A stretch of 64,000 bases of DNA from contig JADCLI010000002.1 of NCBI GenBank assembly GCA_016803235.1, forward strand, positions 124,001 through 188,000, given 5' to 3'. This stretch comes from Pimelobacter simplex (GTDB taxonomy: Bacteria; Actinomycetota; Actinomycetes; Propionibacteriales; Nocardioidaceae). The notes below the pieces were generated by a model that saw nothing but the letters and a program-made list of their open reading frames with translations, searched no databases and had not been told where the DNA came from. Shown here piece after piece: positions 15,480-22,901 of the stretch. Made by a program: the position numbers and the translations under genes. The first letter of the stretch is position 1. Each line of letters opens with the position of its first letter.

Positions 15480-16133
15480 ATGACCGAGCACTCCCCTGCC
15501 GCGATCACCCTCGACCAGCAGGTCGCCCTGCGCTCCGCGGCCACGCGCCTGGCCGAGGAGCTCAGCGGCGTCTTCAACCTCGAGACGATCGAACGGTTCC
15601 TGCACGACTCCTACGACGAGCTCGCCGGACGGGCCACGATGGTGAACTTCCTGCCGTTGCTGGCTGAACGGTTCGCCCGGCAACAGCTGCACGCGGTCGC
15701 GCGGACCGAGGGCCGGGGAGTCGACGGCAGGCCCGTTGTGCTGTTCCTCTGCGTGCAGAACGCGGGGCGGTCCCAGATGGCGCTCGGGTTCCTCGAGCGA
15801 CACGCGGCCGGGCGCGCGGTGGCCTGGTCCGGCGGGTCGCTGCCGGGTGACCGGGTCGACCCGGCCGCGATCTCCGCGATGGCGGAGCGAGGGATCGACA
15901 TCGCCCGGGAGTACCCCAAGCCGTGGACCGACGAGATCGTCCGAGCCGCCGACGTCGTGGTCACGATGGGGTGCGGCGACGCCTGCCCGTACTTCCCGGG
16001 CAAGCGCTACGAGGACTGGGCGGTCGACGACCCCGCAGGACTGGACGCAGATGGCGTGCGGGCCGTACGCGACGACATCGAGCGCCGGGTCCTAGGGCTC
16101 CTCGACGACCTCGGCCTGGGCGCTCGTCCCTGA
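15480..16133 (+). CDS. Arsenate reductase with N-terminal helical domain
   Basis: A 217-residue protein. Residues 1-75 form a predicted three-helix bundle (VALRSAATRLAEELSGVFNLETIERFLHDSYDEL then FLPLLAERFARQQL), and residues 83-217 repeat the ArsC fold with CVQNAGRS (C-x5-R) and GCGDACPYFPGKRYEDW. The N-terminal bundle is known from actinobacterial ArsC-like phosphatases and may aid dimerisation or reductant docking. It follows the ArsR fusion by 31 bases and is probably cotranscribed. Its 3' end overlaps the convergent OsmC gene by 42 bases. Confidence 0.85.
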   Translation: MTEHSPAAITLDQQVALRSAATRLAEELSGVFNLETIERFLHDSYDELAGRATMVNFLPLLAERFARQQLHAVARTEGRGVDGRPVVLFLCVQNAGRSQMALGFLERHAAGRAVAWSGGSLPGDRVDPAAISAMAERGIDIAREYPKPWTDEIVRAADVVVTMGCGDACPYFPGKRYEDWAVDDPAGLDADGVRAVRDDIERRVLGLLDDLGLGARP

Positions 16134-16583
16134 GGGGGAGCTCGGCACGGGAGGGACTGCCTCGACGGTCCCGTGGACGTCGCACGCGGAGCCGAGCGTG
16201 TTGACGACCGTGCCGAACCTGCGCAGGTTCTGGTGCACCAGGTCCACGCGGCGCTGCGGCTCGGCCGTCGTCACGCGCACGGTGTACGCGATCTCCACGA
16301 ATCGGGGCGGCGTGTCCTGGCGGCGGGCGATGACGCTGACCTCCGCCTCGTCGTAGTCGAACCCGATGAGCTCCCGACAGCGGGCCAGGTTCTTGAGCAG
16401 ACAGGCCGCGAAGGCCGCCGCCAGCAGCTCGCCCGGACCGGGGTGGCCGGACGGCACGCCGCCCCACGCGACGTCGATCGGCAAGGTCGCGCCGGCGGCG
16501 GTCAGCGTTGCTGGCTTGCCGAGGCCGGCCGTGGCCCGGACCTCGTAGGTGGTGGGTGCTGGCACGTGCCGATCCTTCGGCAC
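16092..16583 (-). CDS. OsmC family protein
   Basis: A 163-residue cytosolic protein of the OsmC/Ohr thiol-peroxidase superfamily. The conserved core is GHPGPGELLAAAFAACLLKNLARC (about 46-69), with the first redox Cys in AACLL, and a late Cys in GSACDVHGTV (about 133-142). Likely role is reduction of organic hydroperoxides or handling of thiol adducts. It sits inside the arsenic block, where thiol stress is expected; two copies of CCTTCGGCACG lie near its start (16574 and 16606). Confidence 0.8.
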   Translation of the reverse strand: MPKDRHVPAPTTYEVRATAGLGKPATLTAAGATLPIDVAWGGVPSGHPGPGELLAAAFAACLLKNLARCRELIGFDYDEAEVSVIARRQDTPPRFVEIAYTVRVTTAEPQRRVDLVHQNLRRFGTVVNTLGSACDVHGTVEAVPPVPSSPSGTSAQAEVVEEP

Positions 16584-16704
16584 GCCCCGGCCCCGGCACA
16601 GGGACCTTCGGCACGGCTCAGGCGTGCTCTTCGGCCCGGGTGATGCCCCGGAGCGGTGCCGGGAGGACGCCGATCGACCTGGCGCGGTCCTGATCCGCCC
16701 GGAC

Positions 16705-18036
16705 TCAGGCGTCGACGGGGGCCCGGCCGATCTCGAGCAGCTCGCCGCTCGGTGCGGCCGGAGCCGGAGCGCAGCACCCGCCGCCCGCGCCCTCCGGGTC
16801 GTCGAAGACCCCAGCGCCGCCGCACACGCCCGTGTCGGGCAGCACCAGCTCGACTCGCGCGGCGGCCTCGTGATCGCCGGCGATCGCCGCGACCACGCTG
16901 CGGACCTGCTCGTACCCGGTGAGGGCGAGGAAGGTCGGCGCCCGGCCGTAGGACTTCATCCCGACGAGGTAGAGGTCCGGCTCGGGCTGGGCGAGGTCCG
17001 CGGCACCGGTCGCCTGCACCGACCCGCAGGAGTGGATGTTCGGGTCGATCTCGGCCGCGATCCGGCGCGGCGCCTCGAGGGTGGGATCGAGGTCGAGGCG
17101 CAGCTCGGACAGGAACGACAGGTCGGGGCGGAAGCCGGTCAGCACCACGACGGAGTCCGCGGGCGCGACCTCGCGGCCGTCCTCGCCGACCAGGACCGCC
17201 CGGCCGTCCGCCTGCCGGATCTCGGCCGTGCGGAAGCCGGTGACGAGGTCGACCGCGCCGGACTCGACCGCCTTCCTCGCGCGCTGGCCGAGCGCACCAC
17301 GCTCGGGGAGCTGGTCGGCAGCGCCGCCGCCGAAGGTGCCCTCGCTCACGACCCGGCGGATGGCCCAGGTGATCCTGGTGCCCGGGTGGTCGGCCGCGAT
17401 CCGGACCAGCTCGTGGATCGCGTTGAACGCGGAGTCGCCGGACCCGACGACGACGGTGTGCCGGCCGGCGTGCCGCTCGGGCCGGGTGCGGTCGGGCACC
17501 TGTGAGGTCAGCAGGCTCGCGGCGGCCGACTCCCCGAGCGCCGGCAGGCCGTCGGCGCCCGCGGGGTTCGGCCGCCGCCAGGTGCCGGAGGCGTCGATGA
17601 CGGCGCGGGCCTCGAGTCGGGACTCGTTGCCCGCCGCGTCGACGACGTGGACGGTGAACGGCTGGTCCGCCCGGCCGGCGTCGACCAGGCGGTCGCGGCC
17701 CTTGCGGGACACCCCGCTCACGCGGGCGTCGTACCGCACCCGGTCGCCGAGGGCTGCCGCGAGGGGTGCGAGGTAGCCCTCGATCCACTGGGCGCCGGTG
17801 GGGTAGCCGGTGGTCGGTGCGGTCCACCCGGTCGGCGCGAGGAGCCGGACCGAGGCCGTGTCGACCAGCTCGGGCCAGGCCGAGAACAGCCGGACGTGGC
17901 CCCACTCGGCGACCGCGGCCGCCGGGCCGGCACCGGACTCCAGCACCAGCGGCTCCAGGCCGCGCTCCAGCAGGTGGGCCGCGGCGGCCAGGCCCTGCGG
18001 GCCGGCGCCGATCACCACGACGGGAAGGTCGCTCAT
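16705..18036 (-). CDS. FAD-dependent NAD(P)-binding oxidoreductase, ArsO-like
   Basis: A 443-residue flavoprotein. N-terminal FAD-binding Rossmann motif VVVIGAGPQGLAAAAHLLERG (GxGxxG, residues 5-25) with the ArsO-type continuation WGHVRLFSAWPELVD, and a second nucleotide site HTVVVGSGDSAFNAIHELV (about 205-223). The C-terminus has a Cys pair (GGCCAPAPA). Such proteins occur in actinobacterial ars clusters as putative monooxygenases; the true substrate is unknown. ATG 18036 gives 6-base spacing from AGGAG; ATG 18039 is adjacent. It is divergent from arsR with two ArsR boxes between them. Confidence 0.8.
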   Translation of the reverse strand: MSDLPVVVIGAGPQGLAAAAHLLERGLEPLVLESGAGPAAAVAEWGHVRLFSAWPELVDTASVRLLAPTGWTAPTTGYPTGAQWIEGYLAPLAAALGDRVRYDARVSGVSRKGRDRLVDAGRADQPFTVHVVDAAGNESRLEARAVIDASGTWRRPNPAGADGLPALGESAAASLLTSQVPDRTRPERHAGRHTVVVGSGDSAFNAIHELVRIAADHPGTRITWAIRRVVSEGTFGGGAADQLPERGALGQRARKAVESGAVDLVTGFRTAEIRQADGRAVLVGEDGREVAPADSVVVLTGFRPDLSFLSELRLDLDPTLEAPRRIAAEIDPNIHSCGSVQATGAADLAQPEPDLYLVGMKSYGRAPTFLALTGYEQVRSVVAAIAGDHEAAARVELVLPDTGVCGGAGVFDDPEGAGGGCCAPAPAAPSGELLEIGRAPVDA

Positions 18037-18061
18037 CATGTGCTCCTCGACTCGATCATGT

Positions 18062-18077
18062 ATCGACGTTCTTCGAT
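18062..18077. promoter_or_regulatory. ArsR operator 1
   Basis: ATCGACGTTCTTCGAT is a perfect 5-6-5 inverted repeat (ATCGA/TCGAT), 26 bases upstream of the ArsO-like start. The shape is that of ArsR/SmtB sites. Confidence 0.65.
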
Positions 18078-18097
18078 GGGGCAACGATGGCCGATCC

Positions 18098-18113
18098 ATC
18101 GACAGATGTCAAT
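18098..18113. promoter_or_regulatory. ArsR operator 2
   Basis: ATCGACAGATGTCAAT has the same ATCGAC...TCRAT layout as operator 1 with one mismatch in symmetry. Its centre is 36 bases from that of operator 1, and it lies 20 bases upstream of the arsR start, so one site serves each direction. Confidence 0.6.
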
Positions 18114-18133
18114 GGATGGGGCAGAATGAGGTC

Positions 18134-18493
18134 ATGCCCGCCTCGCTGCCCGTGATCCAGCCCGACGACGTCGCGGCCTGCTGCTCGCCGGTCACCGGCG
18201 GCGTGGTCAGCGACGGGGCCGCCGAGACCCTCGCCCGGATGTTCAAGGCGCTCGGCGACCCCACCCGGGTCAAGCTGCTGTCACTGATCGCCGCGTCGCC
18301 GGAGGGCGAGGCCTGCGTCTGCGACCTGACCGCGCCGGTCGCCCTCAGTCAGCCGACCGTCTCGCACCACATGAAGCTGCTCGTCGATGCCGGGCTGGCC
18401 ACCCGCGAGCAGCGCGGCCGGTGGGCCTACTACCGGGTCGCGCCCGAGGCGCTGCGCTCGCTCGCCGGCGCGCTCGCGCCGGCCGACGGCTGA
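18134..18493 (+). CDS. arsR: ArsR family arsenic-responsive repressor
   Basis: A 119-residue winged-helix repressor. The core ARMFKALGDPTRVKLLSLIAA leads into EACVCDLTAPVALSQPTVSHHMKLLVDAGL (about 57-86), where the CVC pair before the recognition helix is the classical As(III)-binding site, with another Cys pair at ACCSP near residue 15. It likely releases DNA on binding arsenite. It is divergent from the ArsO-like gene with two candidate operators; it probably controls both. Confidence 0.9.
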   Translation: MPASLPVIQPDDVAACCSPVTGGVVSDGAAETLARMFKALGDPTRVKLLSLIAASPEGEACVCDLTAPVALSQPTVSHHMKLLVDAGLATREQRGRWAYYRVAPEALRSLAGALAPADG

Positions 18494-18528
18494 GCCGCCG
18501 ATTCGTCGTACGCCGGTCGCGTCCCTAG

Positions 18529-18644
18529 ACTGGCGGTGCGAAGGGGAGTAGTCCTCAACGGCTGTGTCGACACACTGGACCGCGAAGCTTGCGGGCCCGG
18601 CGCAGCAGGCCACCGCGAGGTGGCGGACGAGACTTTCGACCAGT
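18529..18644 (+). promoter_or_regulatory. yybP-ykoY manganese riboswitch aptamer
   Basis: The element shows the class hallmarks GGGGAGTAG (18543-18551) and ACGAGACTTTCGACC near the 3' end. P1 can form from ACTGG...CGAA (18529-18542) and TTCG-A-CCAGT (18635-18644). This Mn2+-binding RNA typically precedes TMEM165/UPF0016-type exporters, exactly the gene downstream. The 3' strand of P1 has an exact partner further downstream (18672-18679), a likely switch. Confidence 0.85.
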
Positions 18645-18663
18645 TGTGCGACCCGTTGAAGTG

Positions 18664-18724
18664 GACGTGCCTGGTCGAAGGCACGTCATCACGACGGGTT
18701 CCTCCGGCCGGGCGCCGGAGAGGA
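18664..18724 (+). promoter_or_regulatory. Expression platform of the Mn riboswitch
   Basis: A perfect 8-bp hairpin GACGTGCC/GGCACGTC (18664-18687) exposes TGGTCGAA in its loop, complementary to aptamer bases 18635-18642. A second hairpin (TTCCTCCGG at 18699-18707 against CCGGAGAGGAA ending 18725) covers the Shine-Dalgarno of the exporter gene. Together they suggest translational control; the direction of switching is inferred only from the family. Confidence 0.55.
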
Positions 18725-18732
18725 AGATCCTG

Positions 18733-19317
18733 ATGTACGCGTTCTTGCTGAGCACCGCCGTCATCTTCGTGGCCGAGCTCGGCGACAAGAGCCAGCTGAT
18801 GGCGATGACCTTCGCCACGCGCTACCGCGCCCGCGACGTGCTGATCGGCCTGACAGCCGCGACCGCGGTGGTGCACCTCGCCTCGGTGGGCATCGGCTAC
18901 GCGATCGGCGACGCCTTCGCCGGCTACCAGGGGACGATCGAGGTCTGCGCCGGTCTCGCGTTCCTCGGCTTCGCGGCGTGGACGCTGCGCGGCGACGAGC
19001 TGACCGAGGACGACGAGCGCAAGGCGGCCAGCGCCACGGGCCGCGCGATCCTCGTGGTGGCGGTGTTCTTCTTCCTCGCCGAGCTCGGCGACAAGACCAT
19101 GCTCGCGACGATCACCCTGGCCACCCAGGAGGGCTGGTTCGGCACCTGGCTCGGCTCGACGCTCGGCATGGTCGCCGCGGACGCGCTGGCCATCGCCCTC
19201 GGCGCGGTGCTCGGCAAGCAGCTGCCCGAGAAGGCCGTCAAGTACGGCGCCGCCACGCTCTTCGCGCTGTTCGGACTTCTGCTCATCGCCAGCGGGGCTG
19301 GTTGGATCGGGGCGTGA
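18733..19317 (+). CDS. TMEM165/GDT1 (UPF0016) family Mn2+/Ca2+ exporter
   Basis: A 194-residue membrane protein with six helices and two inverted copies of the ion-binding motif: VAELGDKSQLMAM (residues 13-25) and LAELGDKTMLATI (about 116-128). These E-x-G-D-(K/R)-(S/T) repeats define the GDT1/MneA family, exporters of Mn2+ in bacteria. The length matches bacterial members. It is preceded by a yybP-ykoY Mn riboswitch, which strongly supports manganese detoxification. Its TGA overlaps the GTG of the next gene (GTGA). Confidence 0.92.
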   Translation: MYAFLLSTAVIFVAELGDKSQLMAMTFATRYRARDVLIGLTAATAVVHLASVGIGYAIGDAFAGYQGTIEVCAGLAFLGFAAWTLRGDELTEDDERKAASATGRAILVVAVFFFLAELGDKTMLATITLATQEGWFGTWLGSTLGMVAADALAIALGAVLGKQLPEKAVKYGAATLFALFGLLLIASGAGWIGA

Positions 19318-20561
19318 CCCCGGCGCCCGTCGCACCGCCCCGACCGGTCTGGACCCCCTGGCGCACGGTCTTCGCGTTCGGCCTGGTCAGCCTCGCGGCC
19401 GACATGGTCTACGAGGGCATGCGCGCGATGGCCGGGCCCTTCCTCGGCAGCCTGGGCGCCTCGGCGCTGACGGTCGGCCTGGTGACCGGTGCGGGCGAGG
19501 CGGTCGCGCTGGTGCTCCGCCTGGTCACCGGACCGTGGGCGGACCGGAGCAACCGGCACTGGCGGCTGACCGTCGTCGGCTACGGGATGACCGCGGTGTG
19601 CGTGCCGCTGCTCGCGGTCACTCCCTTCCTCGGCAGCGCCGGGCTCGCGGTCGCCGCCACCCTGATCGTGCTCGAGCGGACGGGGAAGGCGGTGCGCAGC
19701 CCGGCCAAGTCCGCACTGCTCGCCCGGATGGCGACCTCGACCGGGCGCGGCAAGGGGTTCGCGGTCCACAAGGCGCTGGACCAGGTCGGGGCCTTCACCG
19801 GCCCGCTGCTGCTGGCCGGGATCGCCGCCCTCACCGGCCTGCTCTGGCCCGGCTTCGCGGTGCTGGCCGTCCCCGGTGCGCTGGCGATGCTGCTGCTGGC
19901 CCAGCTGCGCCGCCGGGCGCCGATCGCGACCCGCGCCGATCCCGATGCCGACGACCTCCCGGCCCCGGACCGGCCACCGCGCAGTGCCTGGGCCGAGGTC
20001 CGGGCCGCCGCCGTCGGTGCCGACCTGCCGCGCACCTTCCACCTGTTCTCGCTCGCCGCCGCGCTCACCACCGCCGGGCTGATGACCTTCGGCGTGATGT
20101 CCTACCGCTTCGTCGAGGCCGGCCTGGTCGCGGCGGCCGTGGTGCCGCTCGTCTACGCCCTCGCGATGGCCGTCGAGGCGCTGGCCGCCCTGGCGACCGG
20201 CGGGATGTTCGACCGCTGGGGCGGGCGGGTCCTGCTCGGCGTACCCGTCCTCGTCGCGGTCGTGCCCCTCTGCGTGTTCACCGACCGGCTCTGGCTGGTG
20301 CTGGGGGGTGTCGTCGTCTGGGGCGCGGCCTGCGGGGTCCAGGACTCGACGATCAAGGCGTACGTCGCCGACCTGGTCCCGGCGGGGCGCCGGGCCACGG
20401 CGTACGGTGTGTTCGCCGCCGTGCAGGGCATCGGTGCCCTCGTCGGCGGCGCCGTCGCGGGTGCGCTCGTCGACCGCCACACGACGTTGCTCGCCGTGGT
20501 GATCGGGGGCCTGCAGGTCGTCGCGGCGGTGCTGCTGTGGCGGACGACCCGGAGGGGATGA
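19314..20561 (+). CDS. MFS transporter
   Basis: A 415-residue major facilitator with about 11-12 predicted helices. The loop-2/3 motif GPWADRSNRHWRLTVVGYGMTA and its repeat GGMFDRWGGRVLLGVPVLV in the second half are MFS signature A variants; RTGKAVRSPAKSALLARM is typical of the family resembling drug/metabolite exporters of the Blr-like group. GTG 19314 overlaps the stop of the TMEM165 gene, so translation is coupled and expression may also depend on the Mn riboswitch. The substrate is unknown. Confidence 0.85.
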   Translation: MTPAPVAPPRPVWTPWRTVFAFGLVSLAADMVYEGMRAMAGPFLGSLGASALTVGLVTGAGEAVALVLRLVTGPWADRSNRHWRLTVVGYGMTAVCVPLLAVTPFLGSAGLAVAATLIVLERTGKAVRSPAKSALLARMATSTGRGKGFAVHKALDQVGAFTGPLLLAGIAALTGLLWPGFAVLAVPGALAMLLLAQLRRRAPIATRADPDADDLPAPDRPPRSAWAEVRAAAVGADLPRTFHLFSLAAALTTAGLMTFGVMSYRFVEAGLVAAAVVPLVYALAMAVEALAALATGGMFDRWGGRVLLGVPVLVAVVPLCVFTDRLWLVLGGVVVWGAACGVQDSTIKAYVADLVPAGRRATAYGVFAAVQGIGALVGGAVAGALVDRHTTLLAVVIGGLQVVAAVLLWRTTRRG

Positions 20562-20562
20562 G

Positions 20563-21063
20563 ATGGACGTCGTGCTCCGGCCCGTCGTGGCCGCAGACCT
20601 GCCCTTGCTCGCCGTGGGCGAGGCGCCGTACGACGACTTCGGGCCGCGGGTGCCGCGCACCGAGCCGTACTCACCGGTGCTGCGCGAGCCCGGCGGGATG
20701 GCGGTCTGCGACGCCGAGGGCCGGCTGCTCGGCAGCGTGAGCTGGATCTGGCAGCAGTGGGGGCCGATGCCGGAGTCGCGCAACCCGATGATCGGCATAG
20801 CGCTGGTCCCGGAGGCCCGCGGTCGCGGCGCGGGGACGGCGGCGCAGCGGGCGCTGGTCGACCTGTTCTTCCGGCACACCAACGTCAACCGCATCGAGGC
20901 CAGCACCGACGTCGAGAACCTGGCCGAGCAGCGGGCCCTGGAGAAGGCCGGCTTCACGCGTGAGGGCACGGTCCGCGGCGCCCAGTGGCGCGACGGCGCC
21001 TTCCACGACTGCTACTCCTACAGCATCCTGCGCGCGGACTGGGCGGCCCAGCCCGGTCGTTGA
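20563..21063 (+). CDS. GNAT family N-acetyltransferase (RimJ/RimL-like)
   Basis: A 166-residue cytosolic acetyltransferase. The acetyl-CoA loop is IALVPEARGRGAGTAAQRALVDL (about 78-100), followed by NRIEASTDVENLAEQRALEKAGFTREGTVR, the RimJ/RimL signature in which a residue swap after the last strand guides the substrate. It lies one base after the MFS gene stop and is likely cotranscribed. Substrate (ribosomal protein N-terminus or small amine) is unknown. Confidence 0.85.
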   Translation: MDVVLRPVVAADLPLLAVGEAPYDDFGPRVPRTEPYSPVLREPGGMAVCDAEGRLLGSVSWIWQQWGPMPESRNPMIGIALVPEARGRGAGTAAQRALVDLFFRHTNVNRIEASTDVENLAEQRALEKAGFTREGTVRGAQWRDGAFHDCYSYSILRADWAAQPGR

Positions 21064-21252
21064 CAGGCAAGCCGTCACCTGCCCGCGGTGGCCGACCCCC
21101 GGAGGGCATCCCGGCTGGCGCGCGATCCCGCCCTCGCCTGCGTGGACGCACGGTTGACGACGACGTCCAGCAAGCACCAGCGTTGAGGCCGCGCGCCCGG
21201 GAGCATCGACCGCGTGGTCCGGGGTACCGCACCGACTCGGAGGTGGACGTCG

Positions 21253-21741
21253 ATGGAGGGACTCGCTCGGGCGGTCCTGGCACTGGTGTTCGTCGCGACG
21301 GGCTTCGTCGCGACCGGGCCTGCTGCGGTGTCGTCGGCCGGTCCGGAACGGTCGGTGCGGCCGATGAGCGGCGAGTACGAGGGCGCGGTGCTGAAGGCGA
21401 TCGAGCGGCGCCGGAGCCGGCGCGACCGCTCCGGGCTGCGCGCGTCGGCCTGTGTCGACGGGTTCGCCGAGGCGCGCTCGCGGCGGATGGCGGTGCGGGA
21501 CGAGATGGTGCACTACCCGGGCCTGGGCAAGGTCTTCGCCCGCTGCGGCGGCGACCGGGTCGGCGAGATCATCGCCCGCGGCAGGGGCTTCCGGGACCCG
21601 GTCGTCGTGGTCCGGGCCTGGATGGCCTCGCCCTCGCACCACGACGTGATCGTGCAGCCGTCGTACCGGGAGGCGAGCGTCGGCGCATGGCGCGACGACG
21701 CCGGCACGGTGTTCGTCAGCGTGGTCTTCCGATCGCCCTGA
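21253..21741 (+). CDS. Secreted CAP (SCP/PR-1) domain protein
   Basis: A 162-residue exported protein. A signal peptide occupies about residues 1-28 (hydrophobic LARAVLALVFVATGFVATG). The mature CAP domain shows ACVDGFAEARSRRMAVRDEMVHY (His), RCGGDRVGEIIARG (Glu of the GE motif) and VVRAWMASPSHHDVIVQPSYREASVGA, the conserved W-x-x-S-x-x-H pattern. Bacterial CAP proteins are small secreted factors of mostly unknown role. ATG 21253 follows GGAGGTGG by about 7 bases. The 189 bases upstream hold TTGACG at 21153 but nothing else I can name. Confidence 0.8.
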   Translation: MEGLARAVLALVFVATGFVATGPAAVSSAGPERSVRPMSGEYEGAVLKAIERRRSRRDRSGLRASACVDGFAEARSRRMAVRDEMVHYPGLGKVFARCGGDRVGEIIARGRGFRDPVVVVRAWMASPSHHDVIVQPSYREASVGAWRDDAGTVFVSVVFRSP

Positions 21742-21756
21742 TGAGGTGCCGGAACT

Positions 21757-21789
21757 AGTGAAGTTACTACATCATGTAGTAACTTCACT
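21757..21789. promoter_or_regulatory. 33-bp perfect palindrome over the MarR promoter
   Basis: Arms AGTGAAGTTACTACA (21757-21771) and TGTAGTAACTTCACT (21775-21789) flank a 3-base centre. The ATG of the MarR gene is only 2 bases further on, with no Shine-Dalgarno, and TAACTT at 21780-21785 could be a -10 box of a leaderless mRNA. A repressor bound here would cover the whole core promoter. Confidence 0.75.
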
Positions 21790-21791
21790 CC

Positions 21792-22241
21792 ATGACCTCG
21801 TCGACCCCTCGCGACGCCATCGACCGCCTGATGCAGCTGTCGATGCTGATCTCCAGCGACCTCGGGCGCTACGAGAAGGAGTCCGGCCTCACCGCGCCGC
21901 GGATCCACCTGCTGTGGGAGCTCGGGCTCTCCGGGCCGCAGACCCAGCAGCGACTGGCCGCGGCGATGGACGTCACGCCGCGCAACGTGACCGGGCTCGT
22001 CGACGGCCTGGCCGCCTCCGGCCACGTCACCCGGGAGCCGCACCCCACCGACCGGCGCGCGACCCTGGTCACGCCGACCCCGGCCGGGCTCGCGGTCATC
22101 AAGGACAACCAGGACAGCTACGACGAGCTGGGCCGCCAGCTCTTCGGCGACCTTCCCGCGGGCCGCCTCGCCGACTTCACGGCCGTCCTCGACGCCACGA
22201 TCGTCCGCTTCACCGCCCTCATGGAGGAGGCCGCGTCATGA
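21792..22241 (+). CDS. MarR family transcriptional regulator
   Basis: A 149-residue dimeric winged-helix regulator. N-terminal helix RDAIDRLMQLSMLISSDLGRYEK, HTH TQQRLAAAMDVTPRNVTGLVDGLAASGHV (about 53-81) and the wing TREPHPTDRRATLVTPT with the conserved D-x-R of MarR. It probably binds the 33-bp palindrome over its own promoter and releases on binding a phenolic or oxidised ligand. The stop overlaps the start of the next gene (ATGA), so the membrane protein downstream is coproduced. Confidence 0.9.
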   Translation: MTSSTPRDAIDRLMQLSMLISSDLGRYEKESGLTAPRIHLLWELGLSGPQTQQRLAAAMDVTPRNVTGLVDGLAASGHVTREPHPTDRRATLVTPTPAGLAVIKDNQDSYDELGRQLFGDLPAGRLADFTAVLDATIVRFTALMEEAAS

Positions 22242-22867
22242 ACCGCACCTGGCGACTGGTCAAGGACGCCGTCCTGCTCGAGCTGGCCGTCTGGCGCTGC
22301 CTCGGCCGCTGGATCGCCCGCCGTCCCGAGGCCCCGCCCGGCGCCGTGCAGCTCGGCTACAGCCGGCTCACCGCGCCGGTGATGTGGCTGTGGATCTTCG
22401 GTGCCTTCGCCGAGGTGGTCGCCTTCGAGCTCGTCCTGCGCAGCATCGACGCCACCTGGGCGCACGTGGTCCGGATCCCGCTGTTCGTCGTCGGCGTCTG
22501 GGGCGCCTTCTGGATGCTCGGCATGGCCGGCTCCTTCTACGTGCGCCGCCACCTCGTGCTCGCCGACCGGCTGGTGGTCCGCAACGGGCCGCGGTTCCGT
22601 GTCGAGGTGCCCCTGTCCGCCGTGGTCGGCGTCCGCGGCGCGGAGCACGAGTTCGAGGGGATGGTGCGCACCGTGCACGAGGAGGACGGGCTGCTGCTCG
22701 TCGGGCCCGGCAACCGCACCAACGTCGAGCTCACCCTCGCCGGGCCGACGGTCCTCGCGACCCACGACCGTGACCGGGTGGCCGACCGGGTCGGGCTCTG
22801 GGTCGACGAGCCGAGGGAGGTCGTGCGACTGCTGGCCGAGCGCACCCGCAGCGCCGACGTACGCTGA
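22238..22867 (+). CDS. Membrane protein of unknown function in the MarR operon
   Basis: A 209-residue protein with two or three predicted transmembrane helices between about residues 48 and 105 (VMWLWIFGAFAEVVAFELVL, VVRIPLFVVGVWGAFWMLGMAGSFYV), then a soluble PH-like C-terminal region (LVVRNGPRFRVEVPLSAVVGVRG, LAGPTVLATHDRDRVADRVGLWVDEP). That C-terminal layout is reminiscent of bacterial PH-like domains, but I cannot assign a family. The ATG overlaps the MarR stop; MarR control is likely. Confidence 0.7.
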   Translation: MNRTWRLVKDAVLLELAVWRCLGRWIARRPEAPPGAVQLGYSRLTAPVMWLWIFGAFAEVVAFELVLRSIDATWAHVVRIPLFVVGVWGAFWMLGMAGSFYVRRHLVLADRLVVRNGPRFRVEVPLSAVVGVRGAEHEFEGMVRTVHEEDGLLLVGPGNRTNVELTLAGPTVLATHDRDRVADRVGLWVDEPREVVRLLAERTRSADVR

Positions 22868-22901
22868 CCGCTCCGTGACCGAGCACCCCCAGGAGGCGCC
22901 G

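Noticed and set aside
16574..16620. DosR/DevR-like motif (GGGACCTTCGGCAC) near the OsmC gene
   Set aside because: Only a half-match to the DosR consensus; the CCTTCGGCACG repeat may mean something else but is too short to call.
21064..21252. Possible cyclic-di-AMP riboswitch before the CAP-domain gene
   Set aside because: No ydaO-type core sequences found; the region has only a possible TTGACG promoter box.
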